The notes beneath the pieces were generated by a model. That model was given only the letters and a program-made list of their open reading frames with translations. It was not told where the DNA came from and made no database searches. Made by a program: the position numbers and the translations under genes. Shown here piece after piece: positions 8,736 to 16,978 of a stretch of 64,000 nucleotides of DNA. Each line of letters begins with the position of its first letter. Positions within the stretch are counted from its first letter, which is position 1. Source of the DNA: Thermoanaerobacterium butyriciformans. Lineage in GTDB: Bacteria; Bacillota; Thermoanaerobacteria; Thermoanaerobacterales; Thermoanaerobacteraceae. The stretch is taken from assembly GCF_017874545.1 (NCBI RefSeq), contig NZ_JAGGLT010000010.1, positions 29,307 through 93,306 of the forward strand, read 5' to 3'.

Positions 8736-9671
8736 ATGATAAATGGTTTTAAGGAAGAATACGGAATAGTGCCAAAGAATTTTTTTGAAAGTCTATCTTC
8801 AATATCCGGTTCACAGTTAAAAATCATAATGTACATCGCAAAGCATACAATAAAGAATGGAAAGTGCATTCCAGTAAAACTTACTATAGATGAAATACAG
8901 AAAGGAAAATACGAAAAAGGCAAAAGAATAGACAGTGGCACAGGTCTATCTACAGGCATCATAAGTAAAAGCTTGAAAAATGCCATAAAAGACGGATTTT
9001 TGGTATGCTACGTCGATAATGAAGACAAATTGCGTCAGAAGAAATACTACACATTAAGACAAAATACATCCATTGATGGCGTCACGTACAAATATGACGA
9101 AAACGGTAGAATAACAGAATTTTGTGATTGGCAAAATATGACATGTAGTGATTTTAATGATATTCCTTACATCGACAAAAATGAATATACAGATAAAAAA
9201 ACTGAAAGCCGTATTTCAGATATTGAAAATGTAAAAGAGATACAAAGCATTGAGAATATTCCATTTTCAAAAAGTGAAGACAATATGATCATATCAGATA
9301 TGAATGATATGATAGATATTAATATTAAAAGTAAATCCATCAATCATATCAATGATATAATGCATCTAAAAAGTGAAAATACGCCTAAGTACATAGACAA
9401 AGATATGCTTAAAGACAAGTATCATCTTACAGATGACGAGATGAATTTGTGTATAGCCCGCATGAAAGGGAAAGACATAAAATATCCTGCAAAATTCCTA
9501 GAAAAAGTCATTCAAAACTACTTAAAAGACAAATCAATACTAAAAGATGCCGCATCGTCAAATACGGCACCTAGAAACTACTTCAATTCATATCCGCAGA
9601 GAAAGTATGATGTAGATGAGCTGGAGAGAAAGCTTTTAGAAGTATCTCGAAGAAGGACTAAGCCTTTTTAA
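8736..9671 (+). CDS. Hypothetical protein with N-terminal winged-helix, replication-initiator-like
   Basis: A 311-residue protein I cannot name. Residues about 5-110 (FFESLSSISGSQLKIIMYIA, then DSGTGLSTGIISKSLKNAI) resemble the helix-turn-helix domain of phage and plasmid replication or DnaD-like proteins. A poorly conserved Ser/Asp/Ile/Asn-rich middle (about 140-215) follows, and the C-terminus (LTDDEMNLCIARMKG, FLEKVIQNYLKDKS) resembles the tail of such proteins. GGGGG precedes the ATG by 8 bases. It is alone on the plus strand, downstream of a structured repeat, and overlaps the convergent GtrA gene by 14 bases. It could be a domesticated mobile-element replication protein, but no phage genes lie nearby. 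Confidence 0.6.
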   Translation: MINGFKEEYGIVPKNFFESLSSISGSQLKIIMYIAKHTIKNGKCIPVKLTIDEIQKGKYEKGKRIDSGTGLSTGIISKSLKNAIKDGFLVCYVDNEDKLRQKKYYTLRQNTSIDGVTYKYDENGRITEFCDWQNMTCSDFNDIPYIDKNEYTDKKTESRISDIENVKEIQSIENIPFSKSEDNMIISDMNDMIDINIKSKSINHINDIMHLKSENTPKYIDKDMLKDKYHLTDDEMNLCIARMKGKDIKYPAKFLEKVIQNYLKDKSILKDAASSNTAPRNYFNSYPQRKYDVDELERKLLEVSRRRTKPF

Positions 9672-10074
9672 AGACCCAAAGCTTACTACCTAAGAAATTT
9701 ACCATCATCGAAAACAATGTAGCAATTATTTTAGCAGAAAATACACCTAACTGTGGCTTTAATGGATAAAGGACAGTAAGGGATACCCCCAGTGACACTA
9801 CATTGACTGCGATAAACTTCAATATCTCATCTCCATGCGGAGTCGACTTTGCACCAAACGTCCAATATTTATTCATGATAAAACTGTTTACAACACCGCA
9901 GCTATATGATATAACTTGAGATAACATATAGTACACCCCAAAAAATGTAAGGACTGTAAAGACTGCAAAGTCAACTAAAGTATTTACAATGCCGACTAAA
10001 TTAAACTTTACAAACTGCAATAAATCATTTTTTCTATTGTACCTTTTATCTTGTTTTTCCATCTTCATCATCAA
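9658..10074 (-). CDS. GtrA-like membrane protein
   Basis: A 138-residue GtrA-family protein with four predicted membrane helices, including FVKFNLVGIVNTLVDFAVF, the conserved SYxxGxxxxFxxNKYWTF-type segment and a C-terminal NFLGSKLWVF. GtrA proteins are thought to flip polyprenyl-phosphate-linked sugars across the membrane. Its start overlaps the end of the GT2 gene by 29 bases, forming GT39-GT2-GtrA, a classic cell-surface glycosylation set. Confidence 0.88.
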   Translation of the reverse strand: MMMKMEKQDKRYNRKNDLLQFVKFNLVGIVNTLVDFAVFTVLTFFGVYYMLSQVISYSCGVVNSFIMNKYWTFGAKSTPHGDEILKFIAVNVVSLGVSLTVLYPLKPQLGVFSAKIIATLFSMMVNFLGSKLWVFKKA

Positions 10075-11011
10075 ACCCTACTTTCTTCGCAATAATGTAC
10101 AACGGTCTATCCCTTACCTCGTCATATATTCTGCCGATGTACTCTCCAAATGCGCCTAAGACTACAAAGTTTATGCCACTTAATAGGATACTTACTGCCA
10201 TAGCTGTGTTTAAGATAGATATTTTTATTCCGGCAATTTTAAGTATAAGCTCAACTATAAAATAGATAACGCTTGCTGCTGTTAAAAAAATCCCTATATT
10301 TAGTGGAAGCTTAAGCGGCGCATACGAAAATGAAGTTATGCCATCCATGGCAAGCTTCAGCATTTTCTTCAATGTATACTTGGTTTCACCTGCAAGCCTC
10401 GGATCTCTTACGTATTCTACTCCTATCTGCTTAAAGCCTACCCAGCTTACAAGTCCTCTTATATACCTGTTTTTTTCTTTTATTGATGTCATAGAATTCA
10501 TTACATCACATACTTTTCTATCTATCAAGCGAAAATCACCTGTATCAACAGGTATATCTACATTTGTAAGGCTTTTTAGCAATCTGTAGAATACCCTTGC
10601 TGTAAAAAGCTTAAAGAAAGACTCCCCTTTTCTCTCAGCTCTTTTGCCGTATACAACATCGTATCCTTCTTTCCACTTCTCAATCATCTTTAGTATTACC
10701 TCAGGTGGATCCTGCAGGTCTGCGTCGATTACGACGACAGCATCCCCTTTTGCATTGTCCATGCCGGCAGTTATAGCCGTCTGATGGCCGAAATTCCTAG
10801 AGAAGCTTATAAGCTTCACATTATTGTCATTCTCACATATATTGGCAAGTATCTCTGCCGACTTATCATGGCTGCCGTCATTTACAAATATTAATTCATA
10901 TGATTCACCTGTTGTATCCATGACTTTTTTAAGACGTCTGTAAGATTCTTCAATAAGCAGTTCTTCGTTGTATACCGGTACAACTATGGAATACTTTATA
11001 TTATCCGACAT
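10046..11011 (-). CDS. GT2 polyprenyl-phosphate glycosyltransferase (GtrB/DPM1/YkcC-like)
   Basis: A 321-residue enzyme. The GT-A domain starts YSIVVPVYNEELLIEESYRRL; the metal-binding DADLQDPPEVI motif lies near residue 95, with VYGKRAERKGE downstream, and two C-terminal membrane helices (about 230-300). Such proteins load a sugar from a nucleotide donor onto undecaprenyl phosphate at the inner face of the membrane. The neighbouring GtrA would flip the product and the GT39 enzyme would use it outside, matching the ykcB-ykcC arrangement of bacilli. GGAG precedes the ATG. Sugar identity is unknown. Confidence 0.9.
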   Translation of the reverse strand: MSDNIKYSIVVPVYNEELLIEESYRRLKKVMDTTGESYELIFVNDGSHDKSAEILANICENDNNVKLISFSRNFGHQTAITAGMDNAKGDAVVVIDADLQDPPEVILKMIEKWKEGYDVVYGKRAERKGESFFKLFTARVFYRLLKSLTNVDIPVDTGDFRLIDRKVCDVMNSMTSIKEKNRYIRGLVSWVGFKQIGVEYVRDPRLAGETKYTLKKMLKLAMDGITSFSYAPLKLPLNIGIFLTAASVIYFIVELILKIAGIKISILNTAMAVSILLSGINFVVLGAFGEYIGRIYDEVRDRPLYIIAKKVGFDDEDGKTR

Positions 11012-11055
11012 ATATACTCCTTCCTTCTCTGAAATTTATAAAGCCGGTGTCAATG

Positions 11056-13248
11056 TCAGTTGACATCGACACCTTTAAGATCGTAAAGCTCACCAAAATC
11101 TCTTCCTCCAAATCCTCCAAATCCTCCAAAGCCATTATCACTCTGTGTTGTATTTGTACCGCTCCATTCACTAGTTGGCACAAGTTTACCATTTTCTCTT
11201 ACCCAGTTCATTATCTCGCTGTTGGAACCTCTGTCCATTCCGCCTGTCATTACATACCTTACTTCACCTTTTTTGACAAGCTCTTTAAACTGAGCAAGTG
11301 TCAAGATATTGTCAGAGCCCGAGAAGCCTCCCAGTGCCATCACAGGTTCTCCTGTCTTTATAATTATGCTATCGGCGCTTTGTGATGATGACACAACTAA
11401 TAGATATTTTGCATTTCCTTTGTTTTTTTCAAGGAAGCTTATAAGCTTTGAATTTGTGGTACTGTCCACATTACCACCGCCAAAGTCCATTCTATTTCCA
11501 TCTGATGCAAGCTCCAATCCTGCTGTTGGAATAGTACTGTTCATTGGATAAAATAGCGTTGTAGCTGACCAGACAGTAGGTGCTATTAGAAGACCTATTA
11601 TACCAGCTATAAGCATTGCCTTCTTGACTTTAAGTCTGCTATTTTTTGCAAAAATCATCAATGACAGAACTATCGATGAACCAATAGAAAGCACTGCCAC
11701 AACCAACATGATGTATTTTGTAAGGTTAGATATATTGTAGTGGTAATACAATATGAGAAGCTCAATTGAGCCATCAGCTATAAGCGACAGAGGCAAAAGC
11801 CATGATTTTACACCACCTTCTTCGTACATCTCCCACATTGAAACAATACCTATACCTGTCAAAGCTGCTATAGGTGGTGCCATCATCGTCAAATAGTACG
11901 GATGGAATAAACCTGTTGTAAAGCTGAAATATATAAATACAGGCACAAGCCATGAAATCCACAGTATCAAGGATAATTTCCTACCGTCATCAAATGGCCT
12001 TTTAAGCCTTTTTCTTAAAAGTTCTGCTAAAAATCCGAAGATGGCCAATGGGAAAAGCCATATTATCTGGTCAGACAAGCTGTTATTTGAAAAAAGCCTC
12101 AATATGCTAGCTTTTTCCTGTCCTCCAAAAAGACCGCCCCTTCCACCTTTATTGCCATTTGGTCTTTCAAAATTGCCACCTGCAAAGTTTGGATTTGGTA
12201 CATTTTGTCCGTTAAATCCTGGGAAGTTGCCTTGGTTTATAGGTGGAGTGTTATTTTGATTACCATTTGAACTGTTGCTATTCTTAGTAGCACTTGATAC
12301 AGCATCTACTGAAATTCCCTGAGAATTGTTACTCTGGCTTCTCTCCACTGTATCTTGATTAAACTGGCCATTAAATTGATCACTGTAACCGCTAAAGTTT
12401 CTTCTAAATTCTCCGCCATTGAAATTTCCTATGTGGCCGCCACCAAACCCAGTGTTTTTGCCAAGCCCAAGCCTTTCAAGCCCATTATGACCTATTATGA
12501 GTTCTAATTCTGAATTGTTTGTACTGCTGCCTACATAAGGCCTCATGCTTTCAGGAGTCATGTCAACTATCACTGCCCAAGAAAGTGATACAACAAGCAA
12601 AACAACAGTTGCCAAAGCTAAGTGCCCAATCCTTTTCTTTAGAGGAATTTTTGATGCTAAAAGGTATGTTAGATAAATTGCAGGTATTACCATATATGCC
12701 TGAAGCATCTTAATGTTAAATCCTATTCCAACCAAACCTAGGCTTAATATAAGGTATCTTAATTTCCCGCTATCTAAAGCTTTTAGAAGTGCTAAAACCG
12801 CAAAAAGTAATGTCATGACCAGCAGATTATCTATCGTATTGTTTCTGCTGTCTACAACAAAGACCGGTGTAACTGCTAAAACTAATGCTGATATAAGCCC
12901 CGCTGTCTTGCCGAAATACCTTTTTACGAGGATGTATATAAGCGCTACTGATATGACGCCTGCTATAGCCTGCGGCAGTATAATGCTCCATCCGCTAAAT
13001 CCAAAAATCTTTGCAAAAATTGCCTGTATCCAAAATCCCAGTGGCGGCTTGTCGATTGATACAAACCCTGCGGGGTCAAATGATACAAAAAAGAAATTCT
13101 TTAAGCTCATGGTCATGCTTTTTACGCCTGCTGCATAATACTGATTTGCATATCCTTCAATACTTAAATTGGTAAAATTCAATATTGCTGATAATAGCAA
13201 GATTAAATATAAACCTATAGAATCTTTATTAAACTTCAATTTTTTCAT
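11056..13248 (-). CDS. GT39/ArnT-like membrane glycosyltransferase (YkcB-like)
   Basis: A 730-residue polytopic protein of the PMT/ArnT type, which transfers a sugar from a lipid carrier to an extracellular acceptor. The early extracytoplasmic loop has SFDPAGFVSIDKPPLGFWIQA, the acidic first-loop motif of this superfamily. About ten membrane helices follow. A Gly/Asn/Gln/Phe-rich outside insert of about 150 residues (about 235-385) and a Gly/Phe-rich C-terminus (GFGGFGGFGGRDFGE) are unusual. I chose the second ATG (13248) because GGAGG is six bases before it; the first ATG is directly against the site. A possible regulated promoter lies about 240 bases upstream, beyond a structured repeat. 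Confidence 0.87.
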   Translation of the reverse strand: MKKLKFNKDSIGLYLILLLSAILNFTNLSIEGYANQYYAAGVKSMTMSLKNFFFVSFDPAGFVSIDKPPLGFWIQAIFAKIFGFSGWSIILPQAIAGVISVALIYILVKRYFGKTAGLISALVLAVTPVFVVDSRNNTIDNLLVMTLLFAVLALLKALDSGKLRYLILSLGLVGIGFNIKMLQAYMVIPAIYLTYLLASKIPLKKRIGHLALATVVLLVVSLSWAVIVDMTPESMRPYVGSSTNNSELELIIGHNGLERLGLGKNTGFGGGHIGNFNGGEFRRNFSGYSDQFNGQFNQDTVERSQSNNSQGISVDAVSSATKNSNSSNGNQNNTPPINQGNFPGFNGQNVPNPNFAGGNFERPNGNKGGRGGLFGGQEKASILRLFSNNSLSDQIIWLFPLAIFGFLAELLRKRLKRPFDDGRKLSLILWISWLVPVFIYFSFTTGLFHPYYLTMMAPPIAALTGIGIVSMWEMYEEGGVKSWLLPLSLIADGSIELLILYYHYNISNLTKYIMLVVAVLSIGSSIVLSLMIFAKNSRLKVKKAMLIAGIIGLLIAPTVWSATTLFYPMNSTIPTAGLELASDGNRMDFGGGNVDSTTNSKLISFLEKNKGNAKYLLVVSSSQSADSIIIKTGEPVMALGGFSGSDNILTLAQFKELVKKGEVRYVMTGGMDRGSNSEIMNWVRENGKLVPTSEWSGTNTTQSDNGFGGFGGFGGRDFGELYDLKGVDVN

Positions 13249-13281
13249 AGTCATCCTCCAATCCTTTTTTGCTGTAACTAA

Positions 13282-13453
13282 TTGTAATAATTTTATCGCT
13301 CATATAAGCTTCGTGCTTTATGTATCTTCGATTCACTTCGCTCGTTTTGCTAACGCCGTCTATGCGTTGTTAGGATTAGCTTTCGCTCACACGCAAAACT
13401 TCGGATACATTAACGAACACTCCGCAATATATTCACTTATAAAATAATTACAA
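13282..13453. repeat. Structured intergenic element, copy B
   Basis: A 172-bp relative of the element at 8501-8684. Its ends are TTGTAATAATTTTAT (13282-13296) and a complement with one mismatch (13439-13453). Inside, GTTTTGC (13344-13350) pairs with GCAAAAC (13393-13399), where copy A has GTTTGGC/GCCAAAC; TGTATC (13321-13326) pairs with GATACA (13404-13409). The shared core CTAACGCCGTCTATGCGTTG is unchanged. If the promoter at 13489 is real, the element is transcribed as part of the GT39 leader. Confidence 0.7.
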
Positions 13454-13488
13454 ATTACGTCATACTTGCATGAAATTTATCGCTTATA

Positions 13489-13543
13489 AATATACCCTTA
13501 AAATATCGAATAAGTTTCAAATAGTTGTGTGAATTTCGTGTGA
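13489..13543 (-). promoter_or_regulatory. Predicted response-regulator operator and promoter for GT39-GT2-gtrA
   Basis: Two GTGTGA half-sites (13527-13532 and 13538-13543 on the plus strand; TCACAC on the coding strand) are 11 bp apart, and a TATATT -10 (13489-13494) lies exactly 32 bp away. The same arrangement occurs at 15162-15216 and 19087-19141. There is no recognisable -35. The half-sites overlap the last codons of the upstream glycosyltransferase gene. Confidence 0.5.
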
Positions 13544-15124
13544 TTCTAAACCCAAATCAACAGCGCATATCTTATTTGATACGGCCACATCATAAGATAC
13601 TTTTGCAAGATAGACGGTAATTACTACATTTACTAATGAAACTAACATAGGTATAAAACCAAAAGAATTTCTTAAGTTTCCAAACAGGACGTAGTACATA
13701 TTTAAAAAGCTTGTTATGCTAAATAAAACATACAGTCCAAATAGCCTTATGTCTTTTACATACAAAAATGCTAATATTGCTAACGCTACAGCAGGAAATA
13801 GGTATCTTTCATGCATCCCAGTAGAAAATGTAAATACTAAAGCAATCTGTAAAATGGCAGAAAGATATGCTAGATTGCTGTTTTTCCCTTTAATGTATAT
13901 AAACCAAGAAAATAAAGTTGCCAAAACTATGAAGATAAAGCCCCATGTGCTGTAGCTAAATGCAAACAATTTTGTGCTGGAATTCACATAGTTTGCTCCA
14001 ATCAATCCGTAGAAATTGAAGCCATTTACTGATGCGTATGGATACTCTGAAATAGTCTTTTCATACAGTTTAAATATCCACAAAGGATCTTGACCTATGG
14101 CAAACGGTGCTAAGACGATAATTGCCGTAACCAGTGATACCACAAAAGCCTTTAAAAAATTTTTTAAACTCCTCTCATTGACGATTTCAAAAAACAAGAC
14201 AGGTGCAAATATGATTCCCTGCGGTTTCATCAGTACCGCTGCAGTAAAAAACGCCGATGACAGCCCAATCTTTTTCTCCGACAGAAAATATACCGCTGCT
14301 ATTATAAGAAGCGTAAAGAAAGAGTCTACCTGTCCCCACGCAGATGAATTTATAAATACAGCTGGATTAAAGATGTACAAAGCTGATATAAATGCACTTA
14401 CGTTTTTTGTAAAATGCTTTTTAGCAATCTTGTATATGATGTAAGATGACGCAACATCAGCTAAAATCGATGGAAGCTTCAATAGCACGTTGTAGTAATG
14501 CGATAGATTTCCAATTGAAGCTATCTTGCCTATTAAATAAAGCACATAGATGTAAAGCGGTGGATAATCACAGCTTGGAGTATTTTTATAAAAGTTTAAG
14601 ATGTCCTGTGATGCAGACTGTGCCCAGCTTCTAAAAAGCCCTATATCACCTGAATAACCTTCAATGGTTGCAGCTATGTAAAGTCGCATGAAAAACCCTA
14701 TCAAAAATAGTGCCAGTATGATAAATTTATCGTTTTGAAAGTCCAACTTCAATTTTTTATTCTTCAAAGCGTAGTAGCTTAAAATAAACAGCAAAAACAC
14801 AATTGCCGAATATACCATTATATACACGCCGTACTTGGATGATGTTCCCCTAAATCCCCCAAAATCTCCTCTACTGCGAGGCATCTGCCATTGGGACTGC
14901 CCACTTTGTGCATTTCCTTGAGGCGGATTGCTCCTCTGCCAAACACCTTGATTTGTGTTTCCACTGCCCCAATTTCTATTCGTGCTGCCTTGTGTAAAAT
15001 TATGCTGAAAATTTCCCCTAAACCCCTCTGTGCTTACACTGTAATTGTAAAGAGCGTATACGCTTAAAATTACTGAAAAAATCAAGACAAACGCCAAGCT
15101 GTACTTTACCACGTTTTTGCCCAT
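13517..15124 (-). CDS. Polytopic membrane glycosyltransferase (GT87/DUF2029-like)
   Basis: A 535-residue integral membrane protein with one N-terminal helix, an outside Gly/Asn/Gln/Ser-rich stretch (about 35-95), then about ten helices. YSGDIGLFRSWAQSA, CDYPPLYIYVLYLIGKI and FNPAVFINSSAWGQVDS are typical of GT-C mannosyl/arabinosyl-type transferases that use polyprenyl-linked donors. The start is ATG 15124, with GGAGAAG just before it; the frame stays open 46 codons upstream but contains no ribosome site and crosses the promoter. Its low-complexity extracellular insert resembles that of the GT39 enzyme. Acceptor and sugar are unknown. Confidence 0.82.
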   Translation of the reverse strand: MGKNVVKYSLAFVLIFSVILSVYALYNYSVSTEGFRGNFQHNFTQGSTNRNWGSGNTNQGVWQRSNPPQGNAQSGQSQWQMPRSRGDFGGFRGTSSKYGVYIMVYSAIVFLLFILSYYALKNKKLKLDFQNDKFIILALFLIGFFMRLYIAATIEGYSGDIGLFRSWAQSASQDILNFYKNTPSCDYPPLYIYVLYLIGKIASIGNLSHYYNVLLKLPSILADVASSYIIYKIAKKHFTKNVSAFISALYIFNPAVFINSSAWGQVDSFFTLLIIAAVYFLSEKKIGLSSAFFTAAVLMKPQGIIFAPVLFFEIVNERSLKNFLKAFVVSLVTAIIVLAPFAIGQDPLWIFKLYEKTISEYPYASVNGFNFYGLIGANYVNSSTKLFAFSYSTWGFIFIVLATLFSWFIYIKGKNSNLAYLSAILQIALVFTFSTGMHERYLFPAVALAILAFLYVKDIRLFGLYVLFSITSFLNMYYVLFGNLRNSFGFIPMLVSLVNVVITVYLAKVSYDVAVSNKICAVDLGLESHEIHTTI

Positions 15125-15161
15125 CGCCACTTCTCCTTTTCTTTTATTCTGCCTATAAGAA

Positions 15162-15216
15162 ATTATAAAACTTAAATGTTGCAAAAAAATTAAAAAAATG
15201 TGTGATTTCTGTGTGA
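15162..15216 (-). promoter_or_regulatory. Predicted response-regulator operator and promoter for the membrane glycosyltransferase
   Basis: TATAAT on the minus strand (15162-15167) lies 40 bases before the start codon. Two GTGTGA half-sites (15200-15205 and 15211-15216) with an 11-bp period lie 32 bp further upstream. The -35 position is just A/T without consensus, as expected for a promoter that depends on a PhoB/OmpR-type activator. Confidence 0.6.
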
Positions 15217-15217
15217 A

Positions 15218-15243
15218 AAAAGCAACCAGCATACGCTGGTTGC
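15218..15243 (-). terminator. Terminator after the Uma2 gene
   Basis: A 9-bp perfect stem, GCAACCAGC/GCTGGTTGC with loop ATAC (15222-15243), is followed by six T on the minus strand. It also has TTTT on the plus strand. Confidence 0.85.
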
Positions 15244-15276
15244 TTTTCTTCACAAAAACCACACATTTTTTTAATT

Positions 15277-15852
15277 CTAAAAGATATCCTTCAATTGGAT
15301 TTCCAAAGATTCAAAAATCCTAACCTTTATATTGTCTTCTTCTGAATATACTTCAGGTCTTTGGTATTTACCATCTTCGCCTAAATAGTAAGAAAGTACA
15401 GTTTTTTCATCAGGAAATACGATCCAATACTCTTTTACTCCTGCCTTTTCGTACAAATAGAACTTTTCCTTTAAGTCTCTCTTTAACGTTGAAGGAGAAA
15501 CTACTTCTATAATCATATCTGGGCTTCCTTTACAGCCTTTATCATCCAGCTTACTTGGATCACACACTATCACTATGTCAGGCTGAACTACATTTGTCAC
15601 ATTATCATCACTAACATTTTCAGCAAACAATCTTACATCAAATGGTGCGCTGTAAACTTCACAAGTTTTTCCTTTTAGATAATTATGGATAGAGGCAAAT
15701 AATTCTCCTACAACTTTCTGATGTTTCCGCGTCGGTGATGGACTCATATTATACGGAACTCCCTCTATAAGCTCCCATCTCTCATCATTAGCCCAGCTCA
15801 AATAATCTTTATATGTGTATTTTATATGTTCATCTTTATCTGCAACTGCCAT
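15277..15852 (-). CDS. Uma2 family endonuclease (DUF820)
   Basis: A 191-residue protein of the Uma2/DUF820 family, a PD-(D/E)XK nuclease fold. Motif order: YTYKDYLSWANDERWELIEGVPYNM, then HQKVVGEL, VQPDIVIVCDP (acidic residue), MIIEVVSPSTLKRDLKEKFYLYEKAGVKEYWIV (E-x-V core followed by the conserved Lys/Tyr helix). Length is normal. Function in cells is unclear for the family. It is monocistronic, with a strong terminator after it and another hairpin before it. Confidence 0.88.
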   Translation of the reverse strand: MAVADKDEHIKYTYKDYLSWANDERWELIEGVPYNMSPSPTRKHQKVVGELFASIHNYLKGKTCEVYSAPFDVRLFAENVSDDNVTNVVQPDIVIVCDPSKLDDKGCKGSPDMIIEVVSPSTLKRDLKEKFYLYEKAGVKEYWIVFPDEKTVLSYYLGEDGKYQRPEVYSEEDNIKVRIFESLEIQLKDIF

Positions 15853-15931
15853 ATTTTTTCACCTCTTTTAATAACAAAACTATCCACATCCTTTTATAAT
15901 AATTATACCACTAATTGTAAATTCATAATAA

Positions 15932-15974
15932 AAAAAGCACGATGATATCTTACCTATTACGCATCATGCTTTTT
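15932..15974. terminator. Hairpin terminator between Uma2 and Rpn genes
   Basis: AAAAAGCACGATG and CATCATGCTTTTT form a 13-bp stem with one wobble around a 16-base loop. With A and T tracts on both sides it should end the Rpn gene on the minus strand and may act both ways. Confidence 0.75.
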
Positions 15975-15993
15975 AAAAATATATTAAAATATT

Positions 15994-16893
15994 TTAATTC
16001 ATCAATTTTTTTATTTCATCTTCTGATAACTCTGTAATCTCTGCTATCTTATCGATAGACATGCTGTTTTTTAATAACTTTTTAGCTATTGCAATTTTCT
16101 CTTCTTTTGCACCCTTTTTAATACCTTCTTCTATACCTTTTTCAATACCTTCTTTAATACCCTTTTCTATGCCTTTTTCAATACCTTCTTTAATACCCTT
16201 TTCTATGCCTTTTTCTATTATCATTTTGTATGTTTCTGATTCTTCAATCCTAAACATTCTTACCACCTCCGAAAAAACTTTCTCAATAACTTCTTTTTTA
16301 TAAACTATACCCGATAATATCTCTGCCTTAAACGCTATGTCTTTCTTTTTGTTTATATCTAATGGAATATCTTTTATCGCTTCAACACATCTTTCTAAAT
16401 ATTTTTCCCCTTCTTCTTTCCTTCTATTTTGATCCATCAATGGAAGAAGGGAATATAAATCATAATAATCTGTATTTAAAACATCAGTATATTTTATGTC
16501 GCCAACATTTATTATCTTGTATTTATAGTTCAGTGTGTTTTGTTCTCCAAAGTCGTAGCTTAAGCTATTTTCCATTTTCACATTATCTTTTCCTATATAA
16601 ACAACTATCTGATATGGTAAGAGATTGTGCTTTTCCATTATCTCCAAGGAATATCTCAGCATCCTGTAAGGCATTTTTCCGTCATTTTCTGATTGAAATT
16701 CTATGTGCACAGCCACATTTCCTTTGTCTGTTGTGCATTTGAATATCATGTCGCTGTCTCTGCGTTCTATTCTTGCAAATTCTATATTTAATTCGTCGAT
16801 TTTCGTGTATTGTAGTCCCAAAAAATAGCTCATTATGTCATCTGCCATATCTGAAAAAATATTTTTCATTGTAATATCATAGTTTTGGCTCAT
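15994..16893 (-). CDS. Rpn family PD-(D/E)XK nuclease / putative transposase
   Basis: A 299-residue Rpn/YhgA-like protein. The N-terminal nuclease domain has FKCTTDKGNVAVHIEFQSENDGKMPYRMLRYS, with the acidic and E-x-Q catalytic residues near 65-75. Residues about 225-270 are a run of four-residue units alternating EKGI, KEGI and EEGI, a helical low-complexity region, followed by a short conserved tail (IAKKLLKNSMSIDKIAEITELSEDEIKKL). Related proteins promote RecA-independent recombination. The DNA of the repeat region contains a duplicated 36-bp unit, so its length may vary among strains. Confidence 0.85.
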   Translation of the reverse strand: MSQNYDITMKNIFSDMADDIMSYFLGLQYTKIDELNIEFARIERRDSDMIFKCTTDKGNVAVHIEFQSENDGKMPYRMLRYSLEIMEKHNLLPYQIVVYIGKDNVKMENSLSYDFGEQNTLNYKYKIINVGDIKYTDVLNTDYYDLYSLLPLMDQNRRKEEGEKYLERCVEAIKDIPLDINKKKDIAFKAEILSGIVYKKEVIEKVFSEVVRMFRIEESETYKMIIEKGIEKGIKEGIEKGIEKGIKEGIEKGIEEGIKKGAKEEKIAIAKKLLKNSMSIDKIAEITELSEDEIKKLMN

Positions 16894-16978
16894 ATTCTTC
16901 CTTCCATTTCTTTAATTTCTCATAATCATTATATCATATAAAACTAAAGAAGAATAGATTTGCATCAAACTCCATTTT

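Noticed and set aside
8736..9671. The replication-protein-like gene as a sign of an integrated plasmid or phage
   Set aside because: No integrase, portal, relaxase or attachment repeats nearby, and flanking genes are ordinary chromosomal ones.
13517..15262. 46-codon N-terminal extension of the membrane glycosyltransferase
   Set aside because: The extension crosses the predicted promoter and operator and has no ribosome site, while ATG 15124 has GGAG and starts a normal membrane helix.
16061..16303. Plus-strand frame rich in FSIPSLIPFSMP units
   Set aside because: It is the antisense reading of the 12-bp repeats in the Rpn gene.
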